Positions 12,539 to 24,748 of a stretch of DNA of 64,000 nt are shown in pieces. A program made the position numbers and the translations under genes. How positions within the stretch are numbered: the stretch's first letter is position 1; each line of letters starts with the position of its first letter. The stretch spans positions 1,054,001 to 1,118,000 of the forward strand of contig CAJVGD010000001.1 of the NCBI GenBank assembly GCA_910890315.1, written 5' to 3'. This stretch comes from Serendipita indica DSM 11827 (Eukaryota > Basidiomycota > Agaricomycetes > Sebacinales > Serendipitaceae). The notes below the pieces were generated by a model. It made no database searches, was not told where the DNA came from, and worked only from the letters and a program-made list of their open reading frames with translations.

Positions 12539-12900
12539 GTTTGAGGGTGCTGAGCTTGAGTCCTCCTAAGCTGAGCGTTTGTGTAGGGCCCAGTTGGTGG
12601 ACAATTCGAGCGGGAGATGCCGATACAAAGGTTACCCGTAGAGACGGTGGCGCGTCGGTTTCGCAGTCACTGAGCGAGCGTTTTGAGCAGGAACTCGTCT
12701 GAGGCGGTGGGTAGAGTTGAAGGACGTAAAGGAAAGGTGGTGGTCGGGGGCAAGATCGCGGACGTCACTCTGAAATTCGAAATTGCAAACGACAGCTCAT
12801 GTGAACATTTTTGGACGAAATAATCCAATCTGGGTCATGCGAATTACATCTCTGACGATTGTAAAATCCAGTATCTGAGCAGAAGCAAGTCGACGCACGG
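12539..12900. other. Intergenic, possible 5' exon of the minus-strand membrane protein
   Basis: An open minus-strand stretch of about 140 bp adjoins the membrane-protein start and could be an extra 5' exon or leader, but no ATG with a good context joins it. The rest shows nothing recognisable and includes the 3' flank of UTP21. Confidence 0.3.
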
Positions 12901-15900
12901 TTAGCCAACCTCCCGCACGAAGTTGAGCAGCCCCATCCCCTTATTCACTAGCGTGCGTATGCGCTCATTTTCCGCCCTGGATACTGTCAAAGACGCTGCA
13001 TATCTTCGCGCATCTCTTCATTCTCAATCAAACTCTCGCCGTGCAGCTTGACGAAGACGGCGAGCAAGGTCTGAACCATTTCGAAGTCTCGGTGAGAGAG
13101 GAGTCTTGTAATGAGGACGTTGATAAATTGCGTCTGTTGTCGAACGGTGATTAGCAAACGCAGTTCCAATTCCACCGCCGGCGGTGACAGTGTCTTGAGC
13201 AGTGTGAAAACGTCATCATCTACAGAATTTTAGAACTTGATGCGTTGCTGTTCCGTACTTACAATCGTTCTGCGTCTTTTCTTTGATCAGTCTTTGAAAC
13301 TCGCTCCGCCGCCAACGCTCTATCCTTTTCCAGCCGATTTGTCGGCTTGTTGGATTTTTCGGCGTCAAAATTTGTGCCAGACTTGCCAATGTCAAAGTGC
13401 AGGGCCTCTCCTGGCAAGGAAGGTAGAAAGAATGGTGCCTTTTCCGGAGCCTTTGGCGGTTCTTTCGGCTTGTTCCTGAGCTGATGCTCGGATGAGCTAT
13501 GCAGAGATTCTATAGTCAGAAACATACCGTGATCACGTCCAGATTGAGAAGAGTTTGCCATCGCGCTCGGGGCAGGAGGGTTAGGGTAATCAATTCTCCA
13601 GCGAGCAGGGATGATGGGTACGATGATGTCTGAGTAGAGTCAATGATTCCAAGTTCAGTCAACGCGTCGAGTGCTGCAGGTATTGTTAATCACAGCTCTC
13701 AAAAGGAAACAGTCACCGACTTTCGTCATCCATTGTTCCTTGTACTGTCGGTAGCTGAATGCTATCTGCTATTTCCGCCTCAATGTCCGCAGCTGCACGC
13801 CAGGAGACTTCTGCGAACTGAGCTCGGTTGGCCCTGCGCAACCACTATTAGGACTCCATGATCACAACAGCAACCACTTCTTACCAGAGGTAAATGCCCA
13901 CGGAATCAACATGAGCTGTGGCAAGAAAGTCGCCAGTAGGAGAGAAAGATATGGCCGTGGCAATGGTCTGTGTCCGAAAAGCGTCGATGAGGTTTCCAGA
14001 GGGAATATCAAACGTTCTGATAATGGAGTCCATTGAAGTAGCGATAAGCCATCGCGAATCGTGTGAGAATGTCTAGGCATGTGTCAGGACAGAGGATATG
14101 GAAAGCCAGAAAAACTGACAATATCAAGAACTCTGCCGTGGAAACCAGAGAATTCTCTGACAAGTCTCTTCGTCTCCAAGTCAAATAGTCGGACTATTGC
14201 ATCGTCACAAATGACAGCGAAGAGATTGCTCTCGCGTTGAAGTGACAATGAAGTGATGGAGCTTGGGACGACGAGGGTCTCTTCAAGCTCTTTTGTATGA
14301 AAGTTGAAGTACTATTCCGTAGATAAGTCTAATTTCATGCAAGAATTCAGGACTTACGTTAATGGTGCCATCCAAAGTGGTCGCGATAACCGTTTGATTC
14401 AGAGCGTCGACCGCAAGCCCGGTCACCGAGCGGCCTTTTGCCCCCTTGACTCCACCACTCTCCACTGCACGGAAGCGGTGGTCAACTTCATCGGGCGCTG
14501 GTCCCAATTCAAATTCTTTCCGCTTGATCCCCGACTGTAGGTTCCACATGTAGATCGTGCCAGTCGAACTTGCAGCAAGCCCAAAGTTTCCACAAGCTGT
14601 AACATGTACTGCCTATACTCTGTTATTGAGATATATCAAGGCAACGGCATGGACAAACTCACTCGGACCACCCCCCTCGGGCTAAGGTTGGCCTCTCGCC
14701 CTTTTGCAGTCGTGAAAAGACTATACTTGCCGAGTCGTTTATTTGTCACGCTCCATGTCCTTGCAAAACTCTCGTCCACGTGTCCCGTGAGCACGTCGTC
14801 CCAGTCTTTTGATCGTGCAGTTGAGAATGACAGGCATGTGACCGGAGGAATCTTGAGAGACTCTGTTGGGAGGGCGAGAGATTTGGCCTTTTTGGATAGT
14901 GAGCCTGCTGAACTTGAGATATCTCACTCAGATTTGTGATCAAGCACACCTTGAGATAGCTCGAAGCTTCTGGAGTCTCGAACGACAGATGTATAACGGA
15001 GACTTCTGTCTTGAGCAGCTGTTAAAAGCTGCTTTCCATCGCTTCCGTAGTAAGTAATCAGTTGCGGAGGAGAATGATGCCCTCCTCTCGACTTGAGGAG
15101 TCGTGGTGGCAAATCTGGGGAGTCAAACACCCATTGCTGTATAAATTAGTACTTATTGCGGTCAAAATACATATTCGAACCTTGATGCTATTATCGGTTC
15201 CAGAGCTAATCAATAGCGGTTGTCCCGGTACCCATTGGAGGGCAGTAACTATACCATCATGCGCCCCTTTGATGATATAAATCAGCCTCCCTTTCTGTGC
15301 CAAGTCCCACAGCGCGATATGGCCCGTGGTGTTGGCAGTTGCGAGGACTTCATGTCCGTCCGTGCGGAATGCTATCGAGCTGATGGCTCCTCCGTCCATC
15401 ATGACGTGCATGATTTGGTCATCTGCTCGAATATCATGCACCGATACCACCCCGGAAGCAAAGCCTATGCCCACAATGTCGGCGACGTGAGATTGGACTA
15501 GAGAGGTAATCGCGGATGTTTTGGTGCGATCAGGGAGTAGAGTGGACGCCTTGAATGAATATATACAGGCGCTACGATGGAGTCAGTAAGTATCGTACCG
15601 CCGGGTGAATAACTAACTTTGTTCTGACATTCCAGAGTTGCATCGTTCCTTGCTTGCTGGACACTAGAACCTTGTTCAGGAGTGTCACGGGATGTATAAC
15701 GCTTGTTGCCGTAAATCCTTCTTCAAATATGATTGTAGTAATCAACTCCCGACGGGAACTGTCCCAGACAAGTAGATGTCGGCCGTCGGCAGTGAGCGCC
15801 ATGACTTGTGATCCCAGAACCAGGATCGAATTTAGATGAGATTTCAAAGGACTCTTGATTCTGAATAGCTGAATCCGCGTCAGTAGGGCCATAAAGGGCT

Positions 15901-16322
15901 TGGTAGACCCACCTCGCTGCCTGCTTCATAACAGACTATATCAAATCCTGTGGTGATCCAGATGTGATTTCCCTCCATCGTCATGGATGTAATGGGTTGC
16001 TCATTCTCAGGACCTAGACTTTTTTTTCAGTTTGAGAAGAGACCGCGAGTGGCGACTCACCAACAAAAAGCAGCTTCATCTTTTCACCTTCGAATTCCAG
16101 CCAAGATGTCCCAACACAGCTCACTATATGTACTCTCGGAGGCCCAGATGCTCCTTTGTAGCTCCGCACTTGCATTGCAAACGGGACATGATTTGTTACG
16201 AAACCAAGCGCTCTAAACGGCGCGAATAGACGTCTGTCATTCGTTTTAATATTCTTTTCCGTCTCGTTCTTCGCTCTGATTCGTTTCCTTGGAGGCTCAT
16301 TTTCGTCCTCGTCAAACGACAT
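12901..16322 (-). CDS. UTP21: U3 snoRNP/SSU-processome WD40 protein Utp21 (WDR36)
   Basis: This is a large many-exon gene. It begins in FAPFRALGFVTNHVPFAMQ and VHIVSCVGTSWLEFEGEKMKLLFVG, the Utp21 start. WD repeats follow (HLLVWDSS, GTMQLWNVRT, HIALWDLA, DNSIKQWVFDSP, GTIYMWNL, IIRTFDIPSG). The Utp21-specific C-terminal domain comes last (LRNKPKEPPKAPEKAPFFLP...LLAVFVKLHGES). Exons are about 16061-16322, 15913-16014, 15618-15868, 15181-15571, 14950-15136, 14663-14904, 14358-14612, 14120-14311, 13885-14072, 13721-13833, 13528-13673, 13263-13481 and a last one to 12901. Utp21 acts in early 18S pre-rRNA processing in the nucleolus. Near 12985-12995 the frame breaks; one more T in a TTT run would give the expected ...MQRLLTVSRAENERIRTLV... 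ending. The junction near 13217-13263 could not be phased cleanly. Confidence 0.85.
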
Positions 16323-16382
16323 GGTGGAGGTGCAAGTGTATTCGACAACCGAAGTACAAGTAACATCAAGAGCGAAACTCCT

Positions 16383-17634
16383 TCAATTCGATTTCGCAGA
16401 GTACTTATGTACACATTCGAAGAACCATTTGAGATCATCGGGGTCAACGCCTGGGGTAATTCCGTGACCAAGGTTGGCGATCCATCCAACAGGTTTTCCA
16501 TCAGTCTTGAACTCTTTGGCCATTTTCTCCACTGCTCGCTCGATAGCGTCTCTCCCGCCATAGAGGACATTTGGGTCCATATTCCCTTGAAGTGCGACCT
16601 TGTTTCCGACAACTTGACGTACGGCAGCTGGTTCATTCACCCAATCCAAGCCTAGCACGTCGTAGCCGGCAGTCTCCGCAAACTCTTTATGGCCCCAGTT
16701 TGCACCTTTGGGAAAGAGTATCAATGGAACCTGAGGAATCCCAAGTTCGTCTAATGCTGAGCGCACTTTACGTGCGATCAGTTGGCAGTAGGGTAAAGAG
16801 AAGATGCGATAGTCGGATGGCGACAGCTCTCCTGCCCAAGAATCAAACACTTGGAGGAGCTGAGGTGGCAATTAGCACGGTAAAAATCTGGTAATTAACA
16901 AGTACCTGTGCTCCGGCTTTGACTTGTGCAACCAGGAAATCTGCGCAGACGTGAGCGGTGCGCTCCAAAAGCGCCTTTGACTCCTCGGGGTACTTGAAGA
17001 GCCAAGTTTTTGATGCGGTGAAGAACTTGCTCCCTCCACCTTCGATCATGTACGCGAATAATGTCCATGGTGCACCGCAAAAGCCAATCAGAGGGACCTC
17101 GCCTTTGAGCTCCTTTCTGGTCAATGTGATCGCATCGCACACATAACCAAGCTCCTTGTCAACATCCACGTGGTCATTGAGCCGTGAAAAATCCTCTGGA
17201 GTCTTGAGAGGCTCAGGAAAGGTCGGTCCCTTGCCGGGGACCATCTCAACGACTAAACCCATGGCCTGTGGGACAACAAGGATGTCCGAAAAAATTATGG
17301 ATGCATCTATCAGGCCTGTGTATCGCCGTATTGGCTGTAGGGTAACTTCACATGCGAGAGAAGGAGTCCGACAGACTTTGAAGAAATCCTGCTCTGCACG
17401 TATCGCACGAAATTCTGAGTCGGGTGTCATCATAGACTCAAGAGCGTAGATTCCCACTTGCCTGGGAGATATCGACCGGCCTGTCGCATGACCCAAACTG
17501 GGGCGCGTTCTGTACTTTCACCTAGAGGCGTTGGCTCAGGAACGAATGAATGCTATAGTCCTACCTCTTGCAGCCCGGAGGATCAGATCGTTTTTGAGTG
17601 GGGGAAATTCTAGCGCTTTGTAGTCGGAGGACAT
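16383..17634 (-). CDS. HEM12: Uroporphyrinogen decarboxylase
   Basis: Exons 17565-17634, 17462-17521, 16906-17414 and 16383-16859 give 371 aa, the usual length. Both URO-D signatures are present: PVWVMRQAGRYLPEFRAI (with the catalytic-site Arg residues) and IGFCGAPWTLFAYMIEGGG; NLGHGITPGVDP is near the end. The enzyme removes four carboxylates from uroporphyrinogen III to make coproporphyrinogen III in the cytosolic part of haem synthesis. The intron between GRYLP and EFRAI (17415-17461) begins GCAAGT, a GC-AG intron fixed by the highly conserved flanking sequence. The gene lies head-to-tail with UTP21 (60 bp) and divergent from the RRN6-like gene. Confidence 0.93.
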
Positions 17635-18026
17635 TGTTCCGGTGATGGCAATCTGCGTCTGTGCGAGGTCCCGGGAGATATCAGACAAATGTATCGAGTA
17701 GTATTTGCTCCAGGCGGGAAATGTAACCAGATCTCAGAGATCCTGCGACGTTTGAGTTGGCCCGGATGTCGAGGAGGATTCCAAAGTGGCCGACTCCAGG
17801 TGGCGAGAAGCAGTGCATAATGTAGACACTTGAAAAGATATACGAGTTCACGAACTGAGGGAATTGTCGTTCTAATGCCCTCGCCCTTCGAGTCACTGAA
17901 TTGATGACCCTTGCTTTTGCCTGTCACAATCGACCTTCTGGCCGCGCCCAGAGCGGATCCTCGAAGGAACTCTAAAAATCAGCTAGTTTATGGAGGACTT
18001 TATCTCGAGTCTTACACCCTTTCAAC
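17635..18026. promoter_or_regulatory. Divergent promoter region, HEM12 / RRN6-like
   Basis: This 392-bp gap lies between two divergent start codons and must hold both promoters. I see no clear TATA box. Small open frames on the minus strand here look like chance. Confidence 0.4.
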
Positions 18027-21000
18027 ATGGACTTCTGGCCAGCGGACTACCGTGATGTCAGGAATTTACAAAAGACCCGAGAATCAGCACAAGACTCGAA
18101 CAAGTTGGAGACAGCGGCTTCAAAATGGTTTTCAACACACGGGCCAGTGGTGTCTTTGGGTGGTTCGACAGCAGCCTTGTTGCGTGCAAACACAGACGCA
18201 AGTCATCTCCGATGGGAGTCTGTGTACAGGCAATGTGAGCGTTTCTCTTCACTATAAGATCGTAGACTGAGCAATACTAGTTCCCAGATTTACGTCAAAT
18301 GGTACATCAACTCTCCTCTGGAAGGGTTCCAATAGTGACGCGGTGCCGCCAAAGCAGTTAAACCCACAAAGACAAGCTGAAGAAGGGGTAAGCACTCTCC
18401 AAGCGAAGATTCAAAGTACAAACGTTCCAAAGGCACGATTTCTTCGCGAGCGTTTTGCCGATGTCGACATCCCTTTCGATCTCATCAAGGAGTTGATGGA
18501 CGAGGATAGGGAATTTAGAAAGAACCAAGACACCAATTCATCGGGTTTCAACTGTCTCGCCATTGTCTATTCCAGCCGGGAGAACGGCCAGGCAGGCGTT
18601 TTGCATCCTGCTGGAGATCTGCAACAACAACTCTGTGGGTGCTTATCATACGACCAATTATACCTCTCATATTCCGTAGATCTCTCGCTCTTCACCATGT
18701 CTAGGGCGAAGAAATTATCCTTTGACGCCGCTGCCACACCGTCTGCAACATTCGATTCGCCCATCTGCCAAATAGTCTCCTCCACCGAAATTTGGAGCCC
18801 TGGGGAACATAAAAAGCGTCGTTGGGACCCGACATTTGCTGTCCGCACTCTTACGACCGTCTCCGTGTTCAGTATTCAGTTCGGGAGAACACTGCGAACG
18901 ACCAGCATTACACAATTAGCTGCTATAAAGATAACTGATATTGGGGAAATAGCCGACTTGATCATATCTCCGTTTGATAACAAACGGCTCGGGCTTGTGG
19001 ATACGTCGGGATCGATATCCTTTCTCGCCATTCACAATGCAGGGACCAGCTGGTCCGTAAATCCTATGGATTGTCGCCGTTGTCTCACACCCTACGTAGG
19101 CAACCACTCGAGAGCGCCTCGCGAGCTGAACATACCGATAAATGGAGGATACGCTGGGCCAGCGACGAGAATATCATGGTCCGGGCAAGTCCTCACAACT
19201 TGGAACTAGTGGATTTATCTGTACGTATTATTCTATTTGTAGGCGAGCTCTTAACCTTCTGCAGGACGGAAAGGTCACACCTGGTGTGACTTTGGCAAAC
19301 GACGAGGAATTTTTATCGGTCGAGAGGTCAACTAATAAAGACACCTATCTCGATCATTGCCTCATTGTTACGACGCTAAAACGCATCATCTTCATTGACG
19401 AGAGATATTTCACCACACCGTTATTGTCGATCATGCACATGCGGCAACATGACCATTCCTTGAGGACCTGCATACACCACGCGCAATCAAGTAGGGATTC
19501 ATCTAAAGGTCATACATATCTGATCCTATTTAAGGTTTACTTGTTGCTCTTCTCTCCCAACACAACGGTCTCGTAACGACTTATCAAATCACGGCACCAG
19601 ATGACCTTCTGCAAGTCGACAAATTACCCCAGGTACTTGCCAACACTTCTGGTATATTTCAGAGAACTGGATATGCGTTCCTCGTTGCGGTCGATGATCA
19701 ATCTTCGGACTTTCATTTCCTCGAATTCTCACCCGATGTTGGTTTATACGCAACATTTCACTCAAGAGACTTCGGTAATCCCTTGAAGACCGGGGCAGAT
19801 ATCAATTCCCAAAGAATCCAGCCTGAACGGAGCACAAGAAAGAAGCAAGTCAACCCCGATACGGTCAGAAGCTATATCGAAGTGGACTTTCAGCCCATAT
19901 GTGACGGTATGTATGAGCGTCTGATGGAAAAGCATCTCATTTCTCGATCAGAAATATTGCAGAGAGCTAGCGAGCCGCCAAATATTAGTGCTTCTGCAGT
20001 GGACGTCGTCACTACTCTTGAGCGCCTCAAACGCGTGTGGCAAGAAGTCGAAACTTCTCGAGGGAATATAATTACTTTGTAGGTAACTCATTCTCAGAGG
20101 AATGTCACTGACTGGGAACAGGGCTGAGCTAGTGCTCAGCGCTGGTTCGGACCCAACTCGCATCCCACGTGCCGCCTTTTTGAACCGCACCCACCTCAGT
20201 TCGCACTATGGCCATGCGGTCTTTCATCAAAACCTTCTCCCATCAGTTGCTATGCTTGCTGAGGGCGCAGCATGGTCCTATGACTTGAGGAACACATTCA
20301 ATAGGATTGAAGTTGCAGCGAAAGGCAATGATGAACCATCTTCGGGGAGAAGTAGTGTGGAGAGGATGGCCAAGAATCAACTAGAATTGGACCTTCATCT
20401 CTCTAGCTATGTCTTTAGTCAACAACCACTGAGGGCGCCCACAACGCGGCAAATCACTTCCACCCATGGATCTCTCGAACAAGCTACAGCTTCGCTCTCT
20501 ATCACCGACGATCCTCCTCCTCCTGTGGAGTTCTTTTTCTTGAATCCAAAGCTCTCAGGTGCAGAAGAGGGGTCGAGGTCGACCCAACCGACTATCTTGG
20601 ATGAAGATGAACCATCCATAGGGCTCCGCCGACTCTTGGCAGAATGGCCTATCGGTGAGGACCCGGATTTATATAACTATATATCCCCACTCGCAGATCC
20701 AATGGCCTACGAGTCTGGCAATTCCCGGAGAATGGCTCGCCCTAGGTCCCAACCAGAGGCCAATCCCTATCCGAGTCAAACGCTGGCTGCTCCCCCCAAG
20801 ATTGGAATGTCTCAATTGCATAGCCTTCCAAAAGTGAATACAACCGTCTTACACGGCAAGTCACGGATCGGTGGCCTTACTCTTGGACCCGTTCGTTCTT
20901 CCTCACCACAAGCCCAGCCGCTACCCGCCGTACTCTCCCAAATTGTCAAAGAAGATGCTCTCTCTTCTACCCAAGTTCTTCCGGGCAAGTTTGGTGGGCG

Positions 21001-21049
21001 CCCACGGGCAGCGGGAAAGAAACCCAAGAAGCATATCGGTGGCTTCTGA
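18027..21049 (+). CDS. RNA polymerase I transcription initiation factor Rrn6-like
   Basis: A multi-exon gene for a protein of about 900 residues. The N-terminal half looks like a beta-propeller of irregular WD-like blades (DLIISPFDNKRLGLVDTSGSISFLAIHN; WRIRWASDENIMV; LNHCLIV-type strands). A helical middle follows (ERLMEKHLISRSEILQRASE; TTLERLKRVWQEVETS), then a disordered tail ending PGKFGGRPRAAGKKPKKHIGGF-like, similar to the basic ends of fungal Rrn6. Rrn6 is part of Core Factor, which recruits Pol I to the rDNA promoter. Two introns that restore frame are visible near 18237-18286 and 18636-18704. Sequence conservation in this family is weak, so the name is tentative; a generic propeller protein is the alternative. 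The context of UTP21 next door agrees with an rRNA role but does not prove it. Confidence 0.55.
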
Positions 21050-21505
21050 ACGAACTGTCACGTTGGCATCCAGCGCTGTGTGGAAGGGGATTGCAACGCG
21101 TTTGACACCTACTGGAATTCTCCTATCGCGTTCAACGAGTTTCTTGACTGTCTATAATCGTGCTGTGACCTATTGCTGAAGCGTTGTGTAAGCGTCCCTC
21201 TCTTCGACCGCCGACGTCCACCAGAAGCATGGAAGATCCTGACGTGCTCGGTCATCTCGACACATGACGATACATCTTTATTCAAACTAGGGAGGCGGCG
21301 CGGTGACAGACCTGACCGAGACTGTCAGCAGTTGTAACGGTCTCCGCAGTATAAGTACCAAGTCCCTGGCGTCGAACGTCCCTTAGATCCTGATCTCACC
21401 TATCTTCGTTTCTCTGTACAACTTTGCCTTACTCTTACATTGTGGACTGTGCTTCCACGTACCTACTTTGGTATCTATCGATTCGTTTACTCACGTCGGG
21501 ACGTT
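21050..21505. other. Intergenic 3' flank of RRN6-like gene and promoter of orphan gene
   Basis: No coding frame with gene-like features. The last ~100 bp before 21506 are pyrimidine-rich, as expected for a fungal leader. Confidence 0.4.
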
Positions 21506-22256
21506 ATGGACGCTACGAATGCGGCAACGTAAGGTTTCTCAACAAAGATTTCGTGTCTACTCATCTGCTGCCCGTAGTTCCAAATTTGTCATGCTTATGA
21601 AGTCGAAAGGCATCCGTGTGGAGACGAGCCCGCAAAACTCGACTGTATCACTCGATGAATCCTCAGCAACAGACTTTCACCCGCCGTCTCACTCAGCCGT
21701 TTTGGAGAACATGGATGATATGAGCCTTGCCGGCGAGGCAGCCGCTGGGAGTGACCATTTCGGAAGCGAAGACTCTTTTGCATGTCCGATAGAGTGAGTC
21801 TTGTTTCGTGCGACTGCGCGATACCTGATCTACGCTTTAGGGAAAGCCGTCCGGCGAGTCCTACCTCTGTGTTTGGGAGGTTGGGAGACCAAAATCGAGA
21901 TTTACTCGCTCCAGAGCCATTCTCACGGTTCCACGTCCTGACACCCGGAGTGACCGCTACCACTCGGACGGCCATTGCACCTTGCATGCGAACTGAGATC
22001 CTCTTTTGTGATAAAACACCTCGGTATCAGGCTCACAGCACATCCGGTGGAGGATTGTGGGGAAAGGGAAGGCCCAACAGCCAGCAAGATGCTGCACGGC
22101 CCAAGAACCATGGTTAGCTCTTTGTCTGATGAAATTCCGAAGCTGAAGTTTAATATAGTAAATGCGAATACCGAATCAGGGAGTGGCTGCATAACCAATG
22201 TAGCCACGTTCTCCGCGAGTCACGAGAAGGTCATGGCCTGGCTCACCACTCTTTGA
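21506..22256 (+). CDS. Orphan spliced gene, 203 aa
   Basis: Four exons (21506-21528, 21578-21793, 21841-22023, 22067-22256) join in frame through three introns with standard GTAAGG/GTGAGT/GTATCA donors and TAG/AAG acceptors. That is the main support for coding. The protein is Ser/Thr-rich and acidic in the middle (ENMDDMSLAGEAAAG), without a signal peptide or membrane helix. The last exon has an ordered-looking patch (PKLKFNIVNANTESG, then ASHEKVMAWLTTL). No family recognised. The 3' half could alternatively end at a stop at 22117 if the last intron is retained. Confidence 0.5.
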
Positions 22257-22929
22257 GTGCGCGGTGGATATTTTGGTAGTGGAATGATCGTCACCACGCA
22301 TTGAAATTTGACTTCTCATCTCTTCTCCGACTAAACCTCATAACCTGAGTGTGAACAAGCTTACTTCACGGCTTGTCGCCTGCCACGTCGGTAACACAAG
22401 CCAGCTTGCTCCGGGGCGTATTCAACGCAAACTGGATATGTGTATTGGCTCAAATATGGTCATCGTACAATCACTTCTTAGCCCAAGTTCCTCATAAGTA
22501 GAACAGAAAGCGAGATAGGTACAAAAGCAGAAAATTGGCATCCCTGGTATACAATCGAGGGGTATTTTTATTTACTGTCCGTCCTTCGGGCTATACTTTG
22601 GGGAGTAGGCACGCCCCTTTGCCGGCCATCTCACAAATGGACGCACTCAGCTACCGACGATCAGCAAAGTATGTCATATATATGGCTCTTTTGAAAGCAA
22701 TTTACCATCGGTCAGCCTCTGAACATGAGATACGTAGGTTGATGGCACGTTTTCCATCGCTTTGGGTGGTCACTCGGAACCCTACTCCAATTTCTGTGAA
22801 CACGCGATACAGGGCGACATCTCGACGCTTTTGTGGCGAGCTGCCATGCGAGACGAACCAACCCGCAAGGTTCGCGCAGAGCCATATAAGGGGAAGGTAA
22901 AGTCTTCGCTGTCTCTCGACCTTGCTCTC
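22257..22929. other. Intergenic region before SKP1 copy 1
   Basis: Open plus-strand frames occur (e.g. from the ATG near 22637) but have no recognisable domain, splice logic or link to the SKP1 frame. The last 30 bp (CTCTCGACCTTGCTCTC) look like the SKP1 leader. Otherwise nothing seen. Confidence 0.35.
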
Positions 22930-23620
22930 ATGTCTATCAATCTGATCACGTCCGACAACCAGCCGTTCGTGGTGGAGAAATCCTTAGCGATCCACAGTAA
23001 AGCTATAAACGAGAAGCTAGACGGTACGAAGGCTTTATATGTGCATCAATGCCACAATGCCGGTTCGATTCACTGGTTTCTTAGAGAACAAGGGTGTAGA
23101 TATCACAATCCAACTCCCTGGCGTGGACGGTTCAACATTGGAAAAGGTATTTGAGAGCTGGGTATAGTTTCAAGTGTTTACATTTGGAAATCTTCCCACT
23201 AGGTTCTAGAGTATCTCCGACATTACAAGGACGAACCAGTCTCACACGATTGTGACAATAAGTCGCGTGGTCCTACCGAACTCAGTGATTGGGACAAGAC
23301 CTTTCTTGAGGTCGAGCAAAGCCAGCTGTTCAAGATCATTCTCGCTGCGGATTATCTCGGTATCAAGCCACTGTTGTATGCAATCAGCGTACACTCTGTA
23401 CAGTCGCTGACGATCACGTTTAAATCTGCGTAATAACAGGGACGCTGGCTGCAAAGCTGTCGCACTTCAACTCAAGGGAAAGACACCTGAGCAAATTCGA
23501 GAGGCGTTTTCTATTCAAAATGACTTCACTCCCGAGGAAGAGGTGAGTTAAGATGACGACGAACAGGCTAGTATAACGACATCCTTACAGGCGCGTATCA
23601 AAGAGGAGTTTAGCGGATAA
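22930..23620 (+). CDS. SKP1-like protein, copy 1
   Basis: Five exons (22930-23023, 23085-23146, 23203-23375, 23440-23542, 23591-23620) encode 153 aa. The BTB/POZ-fold N-terminus ([18 protein letters not shown]), the [31 protein letters not shown] helix pair and the Skp1 dimerisation/F-box region ([30 protein letters not shown]) are present. Skp1 bridges cullin 1 to F-box proteins in SCF ubiquitin ligases. The end reads ARIKEEFSG instead of the usual KENEWAEDR, so the last helix that grips the F-box is altered and shortened. Exon lengths and phases match the other copies in this window, which shows common descent by duplication. Confidence 0.85.
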
Positions 23621-23841
23621 CGAGATGAACTGTCTGCCACAACCTAACCCAAGCCACATAAAGCTGCCAGTCAAAAGAAATATCACGTGTCACTACCTCG
23701 TGGACCAGTTGCTCCGTATTGCTGTAAACCTTACGTATATTTTCGTAGAGGAGCCATCAACGTTAGCTCAGCGCTTGTCACATATTGGATATTCACCACA
23801 TCAGCTGATCCAACGTCAATCCATCGTAGAGCTTCAAAACC

Positions 23842-24523
23842 ATGAGTGTAGTCCTCGTATCTACAGATGATTCTCGTTATACGGTGGAGAAAGACATTGG
23901 GATGAGGATCAATGTCGTCAAATACAGAGTCGAACGTAACGCATCTTCCTTCCTGTTTAGATCAATTCAGGGTGAAACTTATGTTTGACAGTCGCCAAGG
24001 ATATGGAAGAAATCCTCGTCCCCAAAGTATCTGGCGACGTTCTCGGAGTGGCAAGTCTGGGATACCCGACCTTGACCGATTTTCTGACCCTTTCCGTGAG
24101 AAGATGCTCCAGTATTGTAAAGAGCACCGCAGCGATCCTCTTGTCCCGGATAATGGATTTCCACTCGTACCTTCCCCAACCCCTTTACCTAGCCCGTTTA
24201 GTGAATGGGATACCAAGTGGATCCGAGAACTCGAGCAAAACATGCTATTTGAATTGATCCTTGCCGCTCACTACTCGAAAATGAAGCCACTCGTGTACGT
24301 ACACTCCCTCTTCCCACGTGCTCCACGCCGGATCGACATAGAATGACTGATTCTGGGGCTCAGAGAGCTGGGATGCACTGTTGTCGCGGATCTTGTGAAG
24401 GGAAAGACACCCCAGGAAGTCAGAGATCTGTTTAGGGTCCCAGAACCTAAGACGCAAGTACGTCTTCCTTCTAACCTGCATTCCTTATTTGATTGACCCC
24501 TGTAGTCCGCATGTAACACGTGA
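23842..24523 (+). CDS. Divergent SKP1-like protein, copy 2
   Basis: Exons 23842-23935, 23992-24050, 24101-24294, 24364-24457 and 24506-24523 give 152 aa. The Skp1 plan is still clear: VVLVSTDDSRYTVEKDI, ILVPKVSGDVLG, EWDTKWIRELEQNMLFELILAAHYSKMKPLV and GCTVVADLVKGKTPQEVRDLF. The conserved acidic stretch and the terminal KENEWAEDR helix are missing; the protein ends PEPKTQSACNT. A long proline-rich insert (PSPTPLPSP) enlarges the loop before EWD. The second intron (24051-24100) starts GCAAGT and ends GAG|, best read as GC-AG. It lies 222 bp after copy 1. It may be a rapidly evolving paralogue with a narrower set of partners, or on its way to loss. Confidence 0.75.
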
Positions 24524-24748
24524 ACAGTTGCGACTGAGCGGGCACGCACGATTCGACCTGGAGATAATGGCCAAGCTGATCCTATAAAGAGGATGTATTT
24601 AGTACAGTCAATGTTGCTGGTCAACCTCATGTTGTCCACGCCTCGTCTGACAAGATCCGTACCTTCAATCCCAACCAGCAAACAAGTGAGGACCGGGTGA
24701 CATTGTTCGGCACCACTACCCGTGCAAATTCACTATTCAGTCACGGAA

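Noticed and set aside
16019-16030. Poly-T tract as a possible Pol III terminator
   Set aside because: It lies in an intron of UTP21 just beside the splice acceptor and no Pol III gene precedes it.
23060-23075. GGTTCGATTC resembling a tRNA T-arm
   Set aside because: No matching acceptor stem, D-arm or anticodon arm nearby; it lies inside the first intron of SKP1 copy 1.
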